The notes beneath the pieces were generated by a model. The model was not told the origin of the DNA and ran no database searches. It worked only from the letters and a program-made list of their open reading frames with translations. A DNA stretch of 64,000 bases from Methylocystis echinoides (lineage in GTDB: Bacteria; Pseudomonadota; Alphaproteobacteria; Rhizobiales; Beijerinckiaceae). Shown here in pieces: positions 34,575 to 44,315 of the stretch. The stretch's first letter is position 1, and the number at the start of each line of letters is the position of its first letter. Location: positions 186,001 to 250,000 of the forward strand of contig NZ_CP156084.1 in assembly GCF_040687965.1 (NCBI RefSeq). The letters are read 5' to 3'. A program made the translations under genes and the position numbers.

Positions 34575-35600
34575 ATGCGACAGCCCATCCTTTCCCTGCT
34601 TCTGGTGGCCGGCTTTGCGGCGCCCGCCGCCGCCGGCGCCCTTGATCCAAAGAAACTCCTCGACGAGGCGAAGGCAGTCTTTCAGCCGCTTCCCGCTGTC
34701 CCCGTCGCCAAGGACTCGGTCGACGCCGCGCGAGTCGAGCTCGGCCGCCGACTGTTCTTCGAGAACAGGGTTTCGATGGACGGCAACGTAAACTGCGCGC
34801 ATTGCCATCTGCCCGACAGGCAGGCGAGCGACGGCCTGCCGAAGGCGATCGGCGTTTTCGGCAAGGAGAACCCGCGCAACGCGCCGTCGATTTTCAACGC
34901 CGCGCTCAACGTCAAGCAACATTGGCGGGGCGATCGCGAATCGCTCGAGGACCAGGCGGAAAAGTCGCTGCTCGGCCCCGCGAGCTTCGGCAATCCGGAC
35001 CAGGCCACGGCCATGGGCAAGCTGAAGGCGATTCCCGCCTATCCCGAGGCCTTCGCCAAAGCCTTCCCGGGCGACAAGGACCCGGTCAATTCAAGGAACT
35101 GGGGCGTCGCCGTCGGGGCGTTCGAACGGACGCTGCTGACGCCGTCGAAATTCGACGCCTTCCTCTCCGGCGACGTGAAGGCGTTGACCCCGCAACAGCT
35201 CGCCGGCCTGCGCCTGTTCATCGACACGGGCTGCGCCGCCTGTCACAACGGCGTGGGCGTCGGCGGCAATTCCTTCCAGAAATTCGGCGTAGTTGAGGAT
35301 TACTGGAAAGAGACGGGCGCGAAGACGCCGGACAAGGGCCGCGCCGACGTGACCAAGAACGACGTCGACCTCTACGTCTTCAAAGTCCCGAGCCTGCGCA
35401 ACGTAGCGAAGACCGCGCCCTATTTCCACGACGGCTCGGTCGAGGACCTGCCGAAGGCCGTCGAAATCATGGGCAAAACCCAGCTCGGCAAGACTTTGTC
35501 CCGGCAGGAGACCGCGGACATCGTCGCGTTCCTCGGAGCTCTGACGGGCGCGGCCCCGGCAAATTACGCCGCGCCGGAGCCCTTCCCCGACGCGAGGTAA
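34575..35600 (+). CDS. Di-haem cytochrome c peroxidase (CcpA/MauG superfamily)
   Basis: This 341-residue periplasmic protein has a signal peptide ending in AAA near residue 20 and two c-type haem sites, CAHCH at 74-78 and CAACH at 220-224. VPSLRNVAKTAPYFHDGS near residues 271-288 is the conserved segment of the bacterial cytochrome c peroxidase family. Most members reduce H2O2 with electrons from cytochrome c; MauG-like relatives instead modify protein residues. The sequence looks more like a regular peroxidase. It stands directly after pqqA and its terminator, so it needs its own promoter or read-through. Confidence 0.88.
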   Translation: MRQPILSLLLVAGFAAPAAAGALDPKKLLDEAKAVFQPLPAVPVAKDSVDAARVELGRRLFFENRVSMDGNVNCAHCHLPDRQASDGLPKAIGVFGKENPRNAPSIFNAALNVKQHWRGDRESLEDQAEKSLLGPASFGNPDQATAMGKLKAIPAYPEAFAKAFPGDKDPVNSRNWGVAVGAFERTLLTPSKFDAFLSGDVKALTPQQLAGLRLFIDTGCAACHNGVGVGGNSFQKFGVVEDYWKETGAKTPDKGRADVTKNDVDLYVFKVPSLRNVAKTAPYFHDGSVEDLPKAVEIMGKTQLGKTLSRQETADIVAFLGALTGAAPANYAAPEPFPDAR

Positions 35601-35632
35601 GAGGCCCGTCTAAGCGCGGCCTTCGCCAAAAT

Positions 35633-36550
35633 TTACTTTGGCACGGAGATCGCCTGCCCCGCCTTGAGCTTCGTCGCAGGCTTGAGGCCGGGATTGGCGG
35701 CGGCGAGGGCGCGCCATTTCTCCGGCTTTCCATAAAGCTTCTTTGCAACGGATTTGAGCGTATCGCCGGCGGCCGCCGTGTAGAGGTTCTTCCCGGCCGA
35801 CTGTTGGGGCGCTGCGGCAGCCGGATCCGAAGCGTTCACGGACCCCCGCTCGCCCATATTGGCGTTGGCCTCGGCGCCGCCTCGTGCGTCGTTCGACGTC
35901 GCCGTTTCATCGGACGGGGCCGCGCCGCTTTCCGCCGGCGCGGATGCGGTATTTTGAGCGTCGGCGGATTCCTGCGACGCGAGCGAGGGCGGCGTCCTTC
36001 CCATTCCGGTGACGAACAGATAGACGAAGGCCGCCGCGACGCCGGCAAGGGCGATTTCACGTCGGCCGCGCACGCGTTTGGGCGGGAACAGGGGCGGACG
36101 GTGGTCTGTTTCCTCGCGCTGTTCGACCGCCTGCTCGGTCCCGGCCAGCCAGCGAAGCAGCTCCAGCCCGAAATAGATGACGAGAAGGCCCGAGACGATG
36201 GGCTTCCAGTAATCGAACGGGCCGAACACATAGGCCATCGCCGCGCTCTGCGTCAGCATTGATCCCGAGGCGAAGCCTGCGTTGGCGCCTCGCATCTTAC
36301 GCTGGATGGACACCGCGGCGACCGCGACGAAAATAAGGGCGTAAAGGCCCAGCAGCGCCTCGCGGGGCATGAAGGCCCAGCCAAGAGCGCGCGAGCCGAA
36401 GAGGTAAACCAGTCCGGCCGCGATGGCGGCGTCGAAGAGATGGATCAGCCGGTTCGGCGCCGCGAGATGGCTGAGGTGCGCGAGCAGCGCAAGGAACGCG
36501 ACGGGCAGGAACGCCAGGGAAAGATTGGCGGACAAAAGTGCAGGATTCAT
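35633..36550 (-). CDS. Membrane protein with C-terminal LysM domain
   Basis: This 305-residue protein has about five membrane helices in residues 1-150, a sixth helix near 165-185, a Ser/Ala/Asp-rich linker, and a C-terminal LysM-type domain (YTAAAGDTLKSVAKKLYG, then ALAAANPGL and LKAGQAISVP) that typically binds peptidoglycan. The linker and LysM part should lie in the periplasm. Function unknown. The ATG at 36550 is chosen just before the first helix. It is 52 bases after cobT ends on the same strand, so it may be co-transcribed with cobT. Confidence 0.75.
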   Translation of the reverse strand: MNPALLSANLSLAFLPVAFLALLAHLSHLAAPNRLIHLFDAAIAAGLVYLFGSRALGWAFMPREALLGLYALIFVAVAAVSIQRKMRGANAGFASGSMLTQSAAMAYVFGPFDYWKPIVSGLLVIYFGLELLRWLAGTEQAVEQREETDHRPPLFPPKRVRGRREIALAGVAAAFVYLFVTGMGRTPPSLASQESADAQNTASAPAESGAAPSDETATSNDARGGAEANANMGERGSVNASDPAAAAPQQSAGKNLYTAAAGDTLKSVAKKLYGKPEKWRALAAANPGLKPATKLKAGQAISVPK

Positions 36551-36602
36551 GCGGCGGCGCTTCCCTTCGACTGAGCCAACCTTACCGTCTCGATATGACA
36601 AT

Positions 36603-37637
36603 TCATGGTGCGGGCTGAGTTTCTTTCCCGCTTACCCCGGCGCTCGCGAAAGTCGCCATGTCGCGATGGCAGGCGAGAGCGGTCTTGATGAGCCCGATCG
36701 CGAGGCCGGCGCCTGACCCCTCTCCGAGCCGCATCCCGAGATCGAGCAGCGGCTTCTTGCCGAGCCGCTCCAGCGCCTCCCGATGCGCGCCCTCCGCCGA
36801 CACGTGGCCGGCGACGCAATGCGCGATGGCGTCCGGCGTCATGGCGTGAAGCAGCGCCGCCGCCGCGCAGACGACATAGCCGTCGAGCACGACCGGCACG
36901 CGATTGAGCCGCGCCGCCGTAATGGCGCCCATCATGGCGGCGATTTCGCGGCCCCCGAGCCGCCGCATGATCTCGAGCGGATCGGAAAGATGCGGCCCAT
37001 GCAGCGCCAGCGCCGCCTCGATCGCGGCGTTCTTGCGCGAGAGCCCGGCGTCGTCCACGCCGGTCCCCCGCCCCATCCAGCGCGACGCGGGGCCGCCGTA
37101 GAGCGCGGCGTAGATCGCGGCGGCGCTCGTCGTATTGCCGATGCCCATCTCGCCCGGGGCGAGCAGGTCGATTCCGCCCTCGATCGCCTCGAAGCCATAG
37201 GCGAAGGTCGCGGCGGCTTCCCGCTCGTCCATGGCCGGCGCCTGGGTGAAATCCTGCGTCGGGCGCTCGAGCGCGAGTTCGTACACCTTCAGCCCGACGC
37301 CATGGGCCTTGCAGATTTGATTGATCGCGGCGCCGCCGCTCCTGAAATTTTCGACCATCTGCGCGGTGACGCTCGCCGGAAAGGCCGAAACGCCCTGCGC
37401 GACGACCCCGTGATTTCCCGCGTAAACCGCGACCAGCGGCCGCTCGACCGCCGGCTGCGGGGCCCCTTGCCAAGCCGCCAGCCATTCGACGATTTCCTCG
37501 AGCCGGCCGAGCGATCCCGGCGGCTTGGTGAGCTCGCCGTCGCGCGCCCGCACGGCCGCGACGCTGTCGGCGCTCGGCCCCGGCAGAGCGGCGAACAGCA
37601 TGCGGATTTCTTCGAAAGGTCTGATCTCTGAGGGCAT
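36603..37637 (-). CDS. cobT: Nicotinate-nucleotide-dimethylbenzimidazole phosphoribosyltransferase
   Basis: This 344-residue enzyme activates the lower ligand of cobalamin by moving phosphoribose from nicotinate mononucleotide to dimethylbenzimidazole. Typical segments are LTKPPGSLGRLEEI near residue 37, VYAGNHGVVAQGVSAFP, GEMGIGNTTSAAA and the C-terminal LGMRLGEGSGAGLAI with the catalytic glutamate. The ATG at 37637 is preferred over a TTG five codons upstream. It is far from the main cobalamin operon at the right end of the window. Confidence 0.95.
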   Translation of the reverse strand: MPSEIRPFEEIRMLFAALPGPSADSVAAVRARDGELTKPPGSLGRLEEIVEWLAAWQGAPQPAVERPLVAVYAGNHGVVAQGVSAFPASVTAQMVENFRSGGAAINQICKAHGVGLKVYELALERPTQDFTQAPAMDEREAAATFAYGFEAIEGGIDLLAPGEMGIGNTTSAAAIYAALYGGPASRWMGRGTGVDDAGLSRKNAAIEAALALHGPHLSDPLEIMRRLGGREIAAMMGAITAARLNRVPVVLDGYVVCAAAALLHAMTPDAIAHCVAGHVSAEGAHREALERLGKKPLLDLGMRLGEGSGAGLAIGLIKTALACHRDMATFASAGVSGKETQPAP

Positions 37638-37715
37638 GGGTCCAATGGGCAAGCTACGCCGGCGGGTTTCTCATCCCGGGCGCGGCAATGCAAGCAGGGC
37701 GTTGGGCCCAAAGTC

Positions 37716-39137
37716 TCAATTGAGCCGCACGTCCTCGAACGCCGCCAGCGCCCGCGCGCGCGCCTCTGCATGGTCGACGATCGGACGCGGATAGCTCTCG
37801 CCGAGCCGCACGCCGGCTTGGCCCAGCACATCCGCAGGCGCCTCCCAGGGCCGGTGAATCCAGCGCGCGTCGAGTCCGGCGAGCTCTGGCACATAACGGC
37901 GCACATAGTCGCCATAGGGGTCGAATTTCTCGCCCTGCAGCACCGGGTTGAACACCCGGAAATACGGCGCGGCGTCGGCGCCGCAGCCCGCGACCCATTG
38001 CCAGCCGCCGCTGTTGTTGGCGAGATCGGCGTCGACCAGCGTATCCCAGAACCAGCGCTCGCCGATCTGCCATGGAATGAGCAGATGCTTGATGAGAAAG
38101 CTCGCCGCCACCATGCGCGCGCGATTGTGCATGTAGCCCGTGAGCCAGAGCTGGCGCATGCCCGCGTCGACGAGCGGATAGCCGGTCACGCCCTTGCGCC
38201 ACGCCGCGAGCGCCGCGGGATCGTCTCGCCATGAGAAGGCGTCGAAACGCTTGTCGAGCCCGCGATCGGGCATTTCGGGGAAGGCGACGAGCAGGTGATG
38301 GCAGAATTCGCGCCAACCGAGTTCGCGCAAGAACGGAAGGCCGGCTTCGCCGGCCTGGCTGGTCGCCTCCGCCCAGACGCGGCGCGGCGAAACCTCGCCG
38401 AAATGAAGATGTGGCGACAGCCGGGAGGTCCCCTCTTCGCCCATGAAGTCGCGCGCCGTCTTGTAATCGCGCAAGCGGTCCTTCGCGAATTCGGAAAGTC
38501 GCGCCCGCGCGGCCTTTTCCCCGACGCGCCAGGTCTCGCGCAGTCCCTGCGCCCAATCGGGCTTTGTCGGCGGCAGACGCCAGTCGTCGAGCGCGTCGCT
38601 TTCGGGCGCCCGCGCGGCGGCGAGCTTTTTGGGCGCCGGCAGCGGCGGCGGCGGTCCGCCGCTCGCGAGGCAGGCGCGCCAGAAGGGGGAGAAAACCTTG
38701 AACGTCTCGCCCTGTTTGTTGCGCATATGCGCCGGCTCGAACAACAGCGCGCCATTGAAGCTCTCAACCGTGAGCCCAAGCGCGCGCAGCGACGCCTTGA
38801 TCTCGCTGTCGCGCCGCATCGCCCAGGGCTCATAGAGCCGGTTCCAGTAAACCGCGCCCGCGCCTGTCTCCTCGATCAGCCCTTCGAGCACGAATTCGGC
38901 GCGCCCGCGCCGCAAGATCAGCGACACGCCGAGCCGCCCGAGATCGGCGGCGAGCGCCGCGAGCGAATGATGCAGCCACCAGCGGCTCGCGGCGCCCATG
39001 CGCCAGCGCCCGGCGCTCTCGTCGTCGAGAACATAAAGAGCGACGACCGGCGCGCCGCTGCGGGCGGCGGCGTCCAGCGCCGGGTTGTCGTCGAGGCGCA
39101 GGTCGTTTCGAAACCAGAGGATGAGCGGCGCGGCCAT
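37716..39137 (-). CDS. phrB: Deoxyribodipyrimidine photolyase
   Basis: This 473-residue protein is a class I CPD photolyase. It opens with LILWFRNDLRLDDNPAL, has the FAD-binding region with RLSPHLHFGEVSPR, LGWREFCHHLL and TGYPLVDAGMRQLW, and ends with the WQWVAGCGADAAPYFRVFNP signature region with conserved Trp and Asn residues. It repairs UV pyrimidine dimers using light. It follows the permease gene after 15 bases on the same strand. Confidence 0.95.
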   Translation of the reverse strand: MAAPLILWFRNDLRLDDNPALDAAARSGAPVVALYVLDDESAGRWRMGAASRWWLHHSLAALAADLGRLGVSLILRRGRAEFVLEGLIEETGAGAVYWNRLYEPWAMRRDSEIKASLRALGLTVESFNGALLFEPAHMRNKQGETFKVFSPFWRACLASGGPPPPLPAPKKLAAARAPESDALDDWRLPPTKPDWAQGLRETWRVGEKAARARLSEFAKDRLRDYKTARDFMGEEGTSRLSPHLHFGEVSPRRVWAEATSQAGEAGLPFLRELGWREFCHHLLVAFPEMPDRGLDKRFDAFSWRDDPAALAAWRKGVTGYPLVDAGMRQLWLTGYMHNRARMVAASFLIKHLLIPWQIGERWFWDTLVDADLANNSGGWQWVAGCGADAAPYFRVFNPVLQGEKFDPYGDYVRRYVPELAGLDARWIHRPWEAPADVLGQAGVRLGESYPRPIVDHAEARARALAAFEDVRLN

Positions 39138-39152
39138 TGCGCCTCCTCGCGC

Positions 39153-40601
39153 TTAGCGTCTCGCGTGCTTGACCCCGTAGACCATGTAGATCGCGAGACC
39201 CAAAGCGGTCCAGATAAGGAGCCGCAGCCAGGTGTCGAGCGGCAGCGCCACCATCAGCGCGAGGCAGGACAAAATGCCGAGCATCGGCATCACCGGAATG
39301 CCCGGCGCTCGGAACGGCCGGTGCAGCTCGGGATGCATGGTGCGCAGATTCATCACGGCCAGGCAAACGAGCGCAAAGGCCGCCAGCGTGCCGATGCTGA
39401 CCATCTCGCCGAGAATGTCGATCGGGAACAGGCCCGAGGCGAGCGCCACCACGACGCCGACGAGAATTTGGCTGACCGCAGGCGTGCGGTAGCGCGCGTG
39501 CAGCCGGCCGAAGACCGCCGGCAGCAACCCATCATGCGCCATTGTGAAGAAAATGCGCGTCTGCCCGTAGAGCAGCACAAGAATGGCGGTGGTGAGGCCG
39601 GCGAGCGCGCCGAATTTCACGACCCAGGCGAGCCATGAAATGCCGGTGCGGTCCATGACCAGGGCCATCGGATCCGGCACGCCGAGCTCTTTGTAATTAA
39701 CGACGCCCGTCGCCACGGCCGCGACCGCGACATAGAGAATCGTGCAGATGATGAGCGAGCCGATAATGCCGATGGGAATGTCGCGCTGCGGCGTATGGGC
39801 CTCCTGCGCGGCGGTCGAAACAGAATCGAAGCCGACATAGGCAAAGAACACAACCGAGGCCCCGCGCGCGACGCCGCTCCAGCCGTAGACGCCGAATTCG
39901 CCGGCGTTCTCGGGAATGAGCGGCGACCAATTGGCGGCGTCGACATGCCCGGCGCCGAAGAAAATCACCATCAGCACCACGGTGACCTTGATGGCGACGA
40001 TGACGTTGTTGAAGAGGCTCGATTCCGACGTGCCGCGCACGAGCAGCGCCGTCAGCAGGAGGATGACGCCCGCCGCCGGGACGTTGAAGAAACCATGCGC
40101 CGACGGATCGCTCGCGAGCGGCGCGAAAGTGGGGGTCGTGAAGGCGTCGGGCACGTGGATGTTGAAGCCGTGCAAAACGCGATTGAAATAGCCGCCCCAG
40201 CCGACAGCGACCGTGGCGGCGCCCGCGGCGTATTCGAGAATGAGGTTCCAGCCGATGATCCAGGCGAAGATTTCGCCGAGCGTAATGTAAGTGTAGGTGT
40301 AGGTGCTGCCCGCAACCGGAATGAGCGCGGCGAGTTCGGCGTAGCACAGCGCGACGAAGGCGCAGGCGGCTCCCGAGAGGATGAAGGAGACCATCACGCC
40401 CGGGCCGGCGTAATTGGCGGCGGCCGTGCCGGTGAGAACGAAAATGCCGGCGCCGATGATGCCGCCGATGCCAAGCGACATCAGCGACGCCCAGCCGAGC
40501 GCGCGTTTCAGGCCGCCCTCGCCTTCAGCCTCATGCGCCGCGATGATCGCATGCAAGGATTTCCGGGTGAGATAGAGTCTCTTTGTCGCCACGACGCTCA
40601 A
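39153..40601 (-). CDS. APC-family amino acid permease
   Basis: This protein of about 482 residues has 12-14 predicted membrane helices. SLGIGGIIGAGIFVLTG near residue 42 is the APC-family signature; FFAYVGFDSVSTAAQEAHTPQRDIP and RTPAVSQILVGVV follow as in the cationic amino acid transporter group. The start is uncertain: TTG at 40601 has AGGGAG at good spacing, GTG at 40592 is an alternative, and a longer frame to 40664 has no ribosome site and unlikely residues. Substrate is unknown. Confidence 0.85.
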   Translation of the reverse strand: MSVVATKRLYLTRKSLHAIIAAHEAEGEGGLKRALGWASLMSLGIGGIIGAGIFVLTGTAAANYAGPGVMVSFILSGAACAFVALCYAELAALIPVAGSTYTYTYITLGEIFAWIIGWNLILEYAAGAATVAVGWGGYFNRVLHGFNIHVPDAFTTPTFAPLASDPSAHGFFNVPAAGVILLLTALLVRGTSESSLFNNVIVAIKVTVVLMVIFFGAGHVDAANWSPLIPENAGEFGVYGWSGVARGASVVFFAYVGFDSVSTAAQEAHTPQRDIPIGIIGSLIICTILYVAVAAVATGVVNYKELGVPDPMALVMDRTGISWLAWVVKFGALAGLTTAILVLLYGQTRIFFTMAHDGLLPAVFGRLHARYRTPAVSQILVGVVVALASGLFPIDILGEMVSIGTLAAFALVCLAVMNLRTMHPELHRPFRAPGIPVMPMLGILSCLALMVALPLDTWLRLLIWTALGLAIYMVYGVKHARR

Positions 40602-40774
40602 TGCAGCTCCCTTTCGCGCGAGCGGCGGGAGCCGCCCATAGGCAGTCTCGTCCCTTGTGCGCAAGCGTCGCTCGCGGCGTCAGGACGAGGCCTTCAGTTC
40701 CCGGGGATTATGAGTGCGGGGCAAAAAGATACAAGCGGAAAAGGCCGAGCGCGCGCTCCTTGGCGGAGCCCGCC

Positions 40775-41902
40775 TCAGTCCCGCCCGCGCGCCGCATAAT
40801 CGAGGACGATGGCCGCCGCGCGCGCGCTCGGATGGGGGCCGGCCTCGAGCAGCCGCGCCCGCACCCGGCCAAAGGCGGCGAGCTGCGCGGCGCGCGCTGG
40901 CGTGTCGTCGAGGAGCGGCGCCAAGGCGTCGGCGAGCGCCCGAGGGGTCGCCGCCTCCTGGATGAACTCGGGAATCACCTTATCGCCGATGATGAGGTTC
41001 GGCAGCACGATCGAAGGCGCCGTCACGAGAAAGCGCAACGGCGATTCGAGGCCCGAGACGCGATAGGCCACCGCCATCGGCGCGCCGGCCAGCGCCAGCT
41101 CCAGCGTCGCCGCGCCGGACGTGACCAGCGCCGCGCGCGCCTGCCGGAAGGCTGCGAATTTCTCGCTCTGGCTAATGAGCCGCGGGGCCAGCGGCCAGCT
41201 GCGCAAGGCCTCTCGCAAGGGCGCATCCATGTCCGGCGCGACTGGAATGGCGACGTCGAGGTCGTCTCGCCCGCGCATCAGCAGCTCCAGCGCCTCGCCG
41301 TAAAGAGGCGTCATGCGGGCGATTTCCGCGCGTCGCGAGCCAGGGAGCACGAGGAGCGAAGGCCGCCGGCTCTGCGCAGGCTCGAGCTCGTCGAGGCGCT
41401 CGACGAGCGGATGGCCGACATAAAGGCAGCGCGGGCCGCCGAGCCGCGCATGGGCCTCGGGCTCGAACGGAAGCAGCGCCAGCACGCAATCGACATAGGC
41501 GCGCATCGCCTTGGCGCGACCAGGACGCCACGCCCAGACGGTCGGGCTCACATAATTGACAATGGGCAGATCGGGCAGCGCCCGCCGCACCTTGCGCGCC
41601 ACCCGATGCGTAAAGTCCGGCGAGTCGATAATTACAAGGCAATCCGGCCTCGCCGCGACCACTGCGCATGCCGTCTGAGCGATGCGGGCGACGAGTTTCG
41701 GCAGGCGCGCCAGAACCGGCGTCAATCCCATCACGGCAATGTCGGAAATCGGAAAGAGCGAGGCGAGCCCCTGCTCGGCCATGGCCGCGCCGCCGACGCC
41801 CTCGACGCGAAGGGGCGGACAATGCTTGCGCAAGGCGCGTATGAGCGCGGCGCCGAGCGCGTCGCCCGACGCCTCGCCCGCGATGACGAAGATGCGGGTC
41901 AC
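40775..41902 (-). CDS. lpxB: Lipid-A-disaccharide synthase
   Basis: This 375-residue glycosyltransferase joins UDP-diacylglucosamine and lipid X to form the lipid A disaccharide. It shows FVIAGEASGDALGAALI at the start, GGAAMAEQGLASLFP, YVSPTVWAWRPGRAKAM and LPGSRRAEIARM, the standard LpxB blocks. It starts with GTG, overlapping the lpxA stop as GTGA. In most alphaproteobacteria lpxI lies between lpxA and lpxB; here there is no room. It closes the minus-strand envelope block. Confidence 0.95.
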   Translation of the reverse strand: MTRIFVIAGEASGDALGAALIRALRKHCPPLRVEGVGGAAMAEQGLASLFPISDIAVMGLTPVLARLPKLVARIAQTACAVVAARPDCLVIIDSPDFTHRVARKVRRALPDLPIVNYVSPTVWAWRPGRAKAMRAYVDCVLALLPFEPEAHARLGGPRCLYVGHPLVERLDELEPAQSRRPSLLVLPGSRRAEIARMTPLYGEALELLMRGRDDLDVAIPVAPDMDAPLREALRSWPLAPRLISQSEKFAAFRQARAALVTSGAATLELALAGAPMAVAYRVSGLESPLRFLVTAPSIVLPNLIIGDKVIPEFIQEAATPRALADALAPLLDDTPARAAQLAAFGRVRARLLEAGPHPSARAAAIVLDYAARGRD

Positions 41903-42702
41903 CGGCCCCCTGTCCGCGCGCGCGGCGCACAGAGCGGGCGTTGCGTGGGGGCGCGGAGGAAATCGATAAGGTGCAAGACGTCGGCGTCCCCCGCATGGGC
42001 GGCGGCCACGCCGTCGAGCCTCTCGCGCAGCGGCCGCGCGTCTTCTTTTCCGAAAAGCCGGCGATACGCTTCTTTCAGCCGCGAGATGCGTTGGGCGGAA
42101 AAACCGCGCCGCCGCAGGCCAATGAGATTGAGGCCGAACAGATGCGCGCGATCGCCGCTCGCGAGGCCAAAAGGAATAACGTCGCCTTCGACGCCGGCGA
42201 GGCCGCCGACAAAGGCGTGGGCGCCGATGCGCACATTCTGGTGAATCGCCGCGCCGCCGCCGATCGAGGCGTGATCGCCGATCTCGACATGGCCGCCGAG
42301 CAGCGCTTGATTGGCGAGCACCACGCCGTCGCCAAGGCGACAGTCATGCGCGACATGCGAATGGGCCAGCAAGGCGCAACCGGCGCCAATTTGCGTGCCG
42401 GCGCCGCCGCCTGAATTGATCGTGACGCCCTCGCGAATGACGCAATCGGCGCCAATGGCGACCCGACCCTCCGCAAGAGCGGCTTTGAGATCCTGCGACG
42501 GCGTTCCAACAGACACGAAAGGGAAAATGCGCGCGCCGGACCCAATGGCCGTGAGTCCCGCGACGACCACATGCGCATGCAACAGGCTCCCGGGCCCAAT
42601 CTCGACAGCGGCGCCGATGTGGCAGAACGGTCCGACCACGACGCCCTCGCCGAGGCGCGCCCCCGATTCCACAATCGCGCTGCGATGGATTGCGGCCGTC
42701 AT
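41899..42702 (-). CDS. lpxA: UDP-N-acetylglucosamine acyltransferase LpxA
   Basis: This 267-residue enzyme adds the first 3-hydroxyacyl chain to UDP-GlcNAc. It is a left-handed beta-helix of hexapeptide repeats (IHRSAIVESGARLGEGV, VGPFCHIGAAVEIGPG, VGTPSQDLK), with the catalytic histidine in the LLAHSHVAHDC region and a helical C-terminal domain with LNLIGLRRRGFS. The ATG at 42702 is chosen because it begins the first hexapeptide; it follows fabZ after 11 bases. Confidence 0.96.
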   Translation of the reverse strand: MTAAIHRSAIVESGARLGEGVVVGPFCHIGAAVEIGPGSLLHAHVVVAGLTAIGSGARIFPFVSVGTPSQDLKAALAEGRVAIGADCVIREGVTINSGGGAGTQIGAGCALLAHSHVAHDCRLGDGVVLANQALLGGHVEIGDHASIGGGAAIHQNVRIGAHAFVGGLAGVEGDVIPFGLASGDRAHLFGLNLIGLRRRGFSAQRISRLKEAYRRLFGKEDARPLRERLDGVAAAHAGDADVLHLIDFLRAPTQRPLCAPRARTGGR

Positions 42703-42713
42703 CGAGGCGCTAG

Positions 42714-43178
42714 TCAGACGCCCATCATCGCGCTGATCTGCGCCTCGCAGACGAGCGCGCCGTCGACCAGCGCCCGGCCCTGATACCACCAGATATTCCG
42801 CTTCTGCGCGGTCTTGGTCATGTGGAATTCGACGCGGTCGCCGGGCGTCACCGGCTTGCGGAATTTCGCGCCGTCGATGGTCATGAAGTAAACGAGCTTG
42901 GGCCGCTCGGTTTGGCCTTGCGCGCGCATGACGATGACGCCCGCCGTCTGCGCCATGGCCTCGACCAGCAACACGCCCGGCATCACCGGGCGCTCGGGGA
43001 AATGGCCCATGAACTGGGGCTCGTTGATCGTGACGTTTTTGATCCCGACCCCGGCCTCGTCTCCGCGGATGTCGACGATGCGGTCGACGAGCAGAAATGG
43101 ATAGCGATGCGGCAGGAGGCGCATGATCTCCAGAATGTCCGCGCTCTCCAGCGTCGCGCCGGCTTCAGTCTTTGACAT
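42714..43178 (-). CDS. fabZ: 3-hydroxyacyl-ACP dehydratase FabZ
   Basis: This 154-residue hot-dog-fold enzyme dehydrates 3-hydroxyacyl-ACP in fatty acid elongation. [16 protein letters not shown] holds the catalytic histidine, and [20 protein letters not shown] holds the partner glutamate on the central helix. The gene lies between lpxD and lpxA, the usual order, balancing acyl chains for lipid A and phospholipids. Confidence 0.97.
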   Translation of the reverse strand: MSKTEAGATLESADILEIMRLLPHRYPFLLVDRIVDIRGDEAGVGIKNVTINEPQFMGHFPERPVMPGVLLVEAMAQTAGVIVMRAQGQTERPKLVYFMTIDGAKFRKPVTPGDRVEFHMTKTAQKRNIWWYQGRALVDGALVCEAQISAMMGV

Positions 43179-43229
43179 GGTCGTCCCCCCCTCGTTGATC
43201 TGGGCGTCTGCCGCGCCCCGCGGGGTCTT

Positions 43230-44288
43230 TTATATCGCCTCGTCGGGCTTGTCGCGCTGCGCCATCCTGTCGATGAGCGTCTCGCCGCGCAAATAGCGCC
43301 GCAGCGGCCGCGCGGGCGCTCCGCCATAGCGCGCGCCCGCCGGCACGTCGCGCATGACCCCGGATTTCGCCGCGATGGCGGCCCCCTCGCCGATCTTGAG
43401 ATGGCCGCCGATCGCCGCCTGTCCGCCGAGCGCCACATAGTCGCCGATTTCGCAGGAGCCGGCGACGCCGGTCTGAGCGACGATCGCGCAGAACCGGCCG
43501 ATGACGACATTGTGACCGATCTGCACGAGATTATCGATCTTCGTGCCCTCGCCGATGATGGTGTCGCGCGTGGCGCCGCGGTCGATGGCGGCGTTGGCGC
43601 CGATCTCGACGTCGTCCTGCACGATGACCCGGCCGAGCTGCGGCGTCTTGAGCCAGCCCTTGTCGCCGCGCGCGAAGCCGAAGCCGTCCTGTCCCAGCCG
43701 CGCGCCGGGGTGAATGATCACCCGATCGCCGATGAGCGAACAGATGACGCTGGCCTGCGCGCCGATCGAGCAGTCGCGCCCGATCCTAACGTCCGGCCCG
43801 ATGACCGCTTGCGGGCCGACGATCGTGCCGGCCCCGATTTCAGCGCCCGGTCCGATCACCGCACAGGGGTCGACCGTGACGCCCGGCTCGAGCCGCGCTT
43901 CGGGATGCACGATCGCGCTCGGCGACACGCCATTGCCCCGAAACAGCGATCCCGGCCGCAGCGCCTCCGGAAACAGGCGTGAAGCGGCGACCGTCATGGC
44001 CCGCTGGGGATCGTCGACGAGCAGGCCAATGATGCGCTCGGGCAGCAGATGCGCGTGCCGGGGCTTCAGAAAACAGGCCGTCGCCCGGCATGAGGCGAGC
44101 GCCTCGCGATAGCGCGGCGAGAAGAAGAAGCAGATGTCGCCCTGATGGCCGGCGGCGAGCGGGGCGACGCCGGTGATCACCGGCGGGGCCGCGTCCCTGC
44201 CGGCCTCTTTGATTGTCGCGCCGGTCGCCTCGGCGATTTCCGCGACAGAGAAGGGCCGGGACAGATGAAAAAAGGCTGCAACGCTCAT
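43230..44288 (-). CDS. lpxD: UDP-3-O-(3-hydroxyacyl)glucosamine N-acyltransferase LpxD
   Basis: This 352-residue enzyme adds the second acyl chain in lipid A synthesis. An N-terminal uridine-binding domain (residues 1-110) is followed by a hexapeptide-repeat beta-helix ([17 protein letters not shown] and so on); the catalytic histidine lies in [11 protein letters not shown]. The gene starts only 28-30 bases after a strong terminator that follows bamA, so it may have its own promoter or depend on read-through. Confidence 0.96.
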   Translation of the reverse strand: MSVAAFFHLSRPFSVAEIAEATGATIKEAGRDAAPPVITGVAPLAAGHQGDICFFFSPRYREALASCRATACFLKPRHAHLLPERIIGLLVDDPQRAMTVAASRLFPEALRPGSLFRGNGVSPSAIVHPEARLEPGVTVDPCAVIGPGAEIGAGTIVGPQAVIGPDVRIGRDCSIGAQASVICSLIGDRVIIHPGARLGQDGFGFARGDKGWLKTPQLGRVIVQDDVEIGANAAIDRGATRDTIIGEGTKIDNLVQIGHNVVIGRFCAIVAQTGVAGSCEIGDYVALGGQAAIGGHLKIGEGAAIAAKSGVMRDVPAGARYGGAPARPLRRYLRGETLIDRMAQRDKPDEAI

Positions 44289-44315
44289 TTCGGTCGCTCG
44301 CCGGACTCCGGACGC

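Noticed and set aside
40602-40774. Search for an RNA gene or terminator between lpxB and the permease
   Set aside because: Only a short GGCGG/CCGCC hairpin after lpxB was seen, without a T run; no tRNA features.
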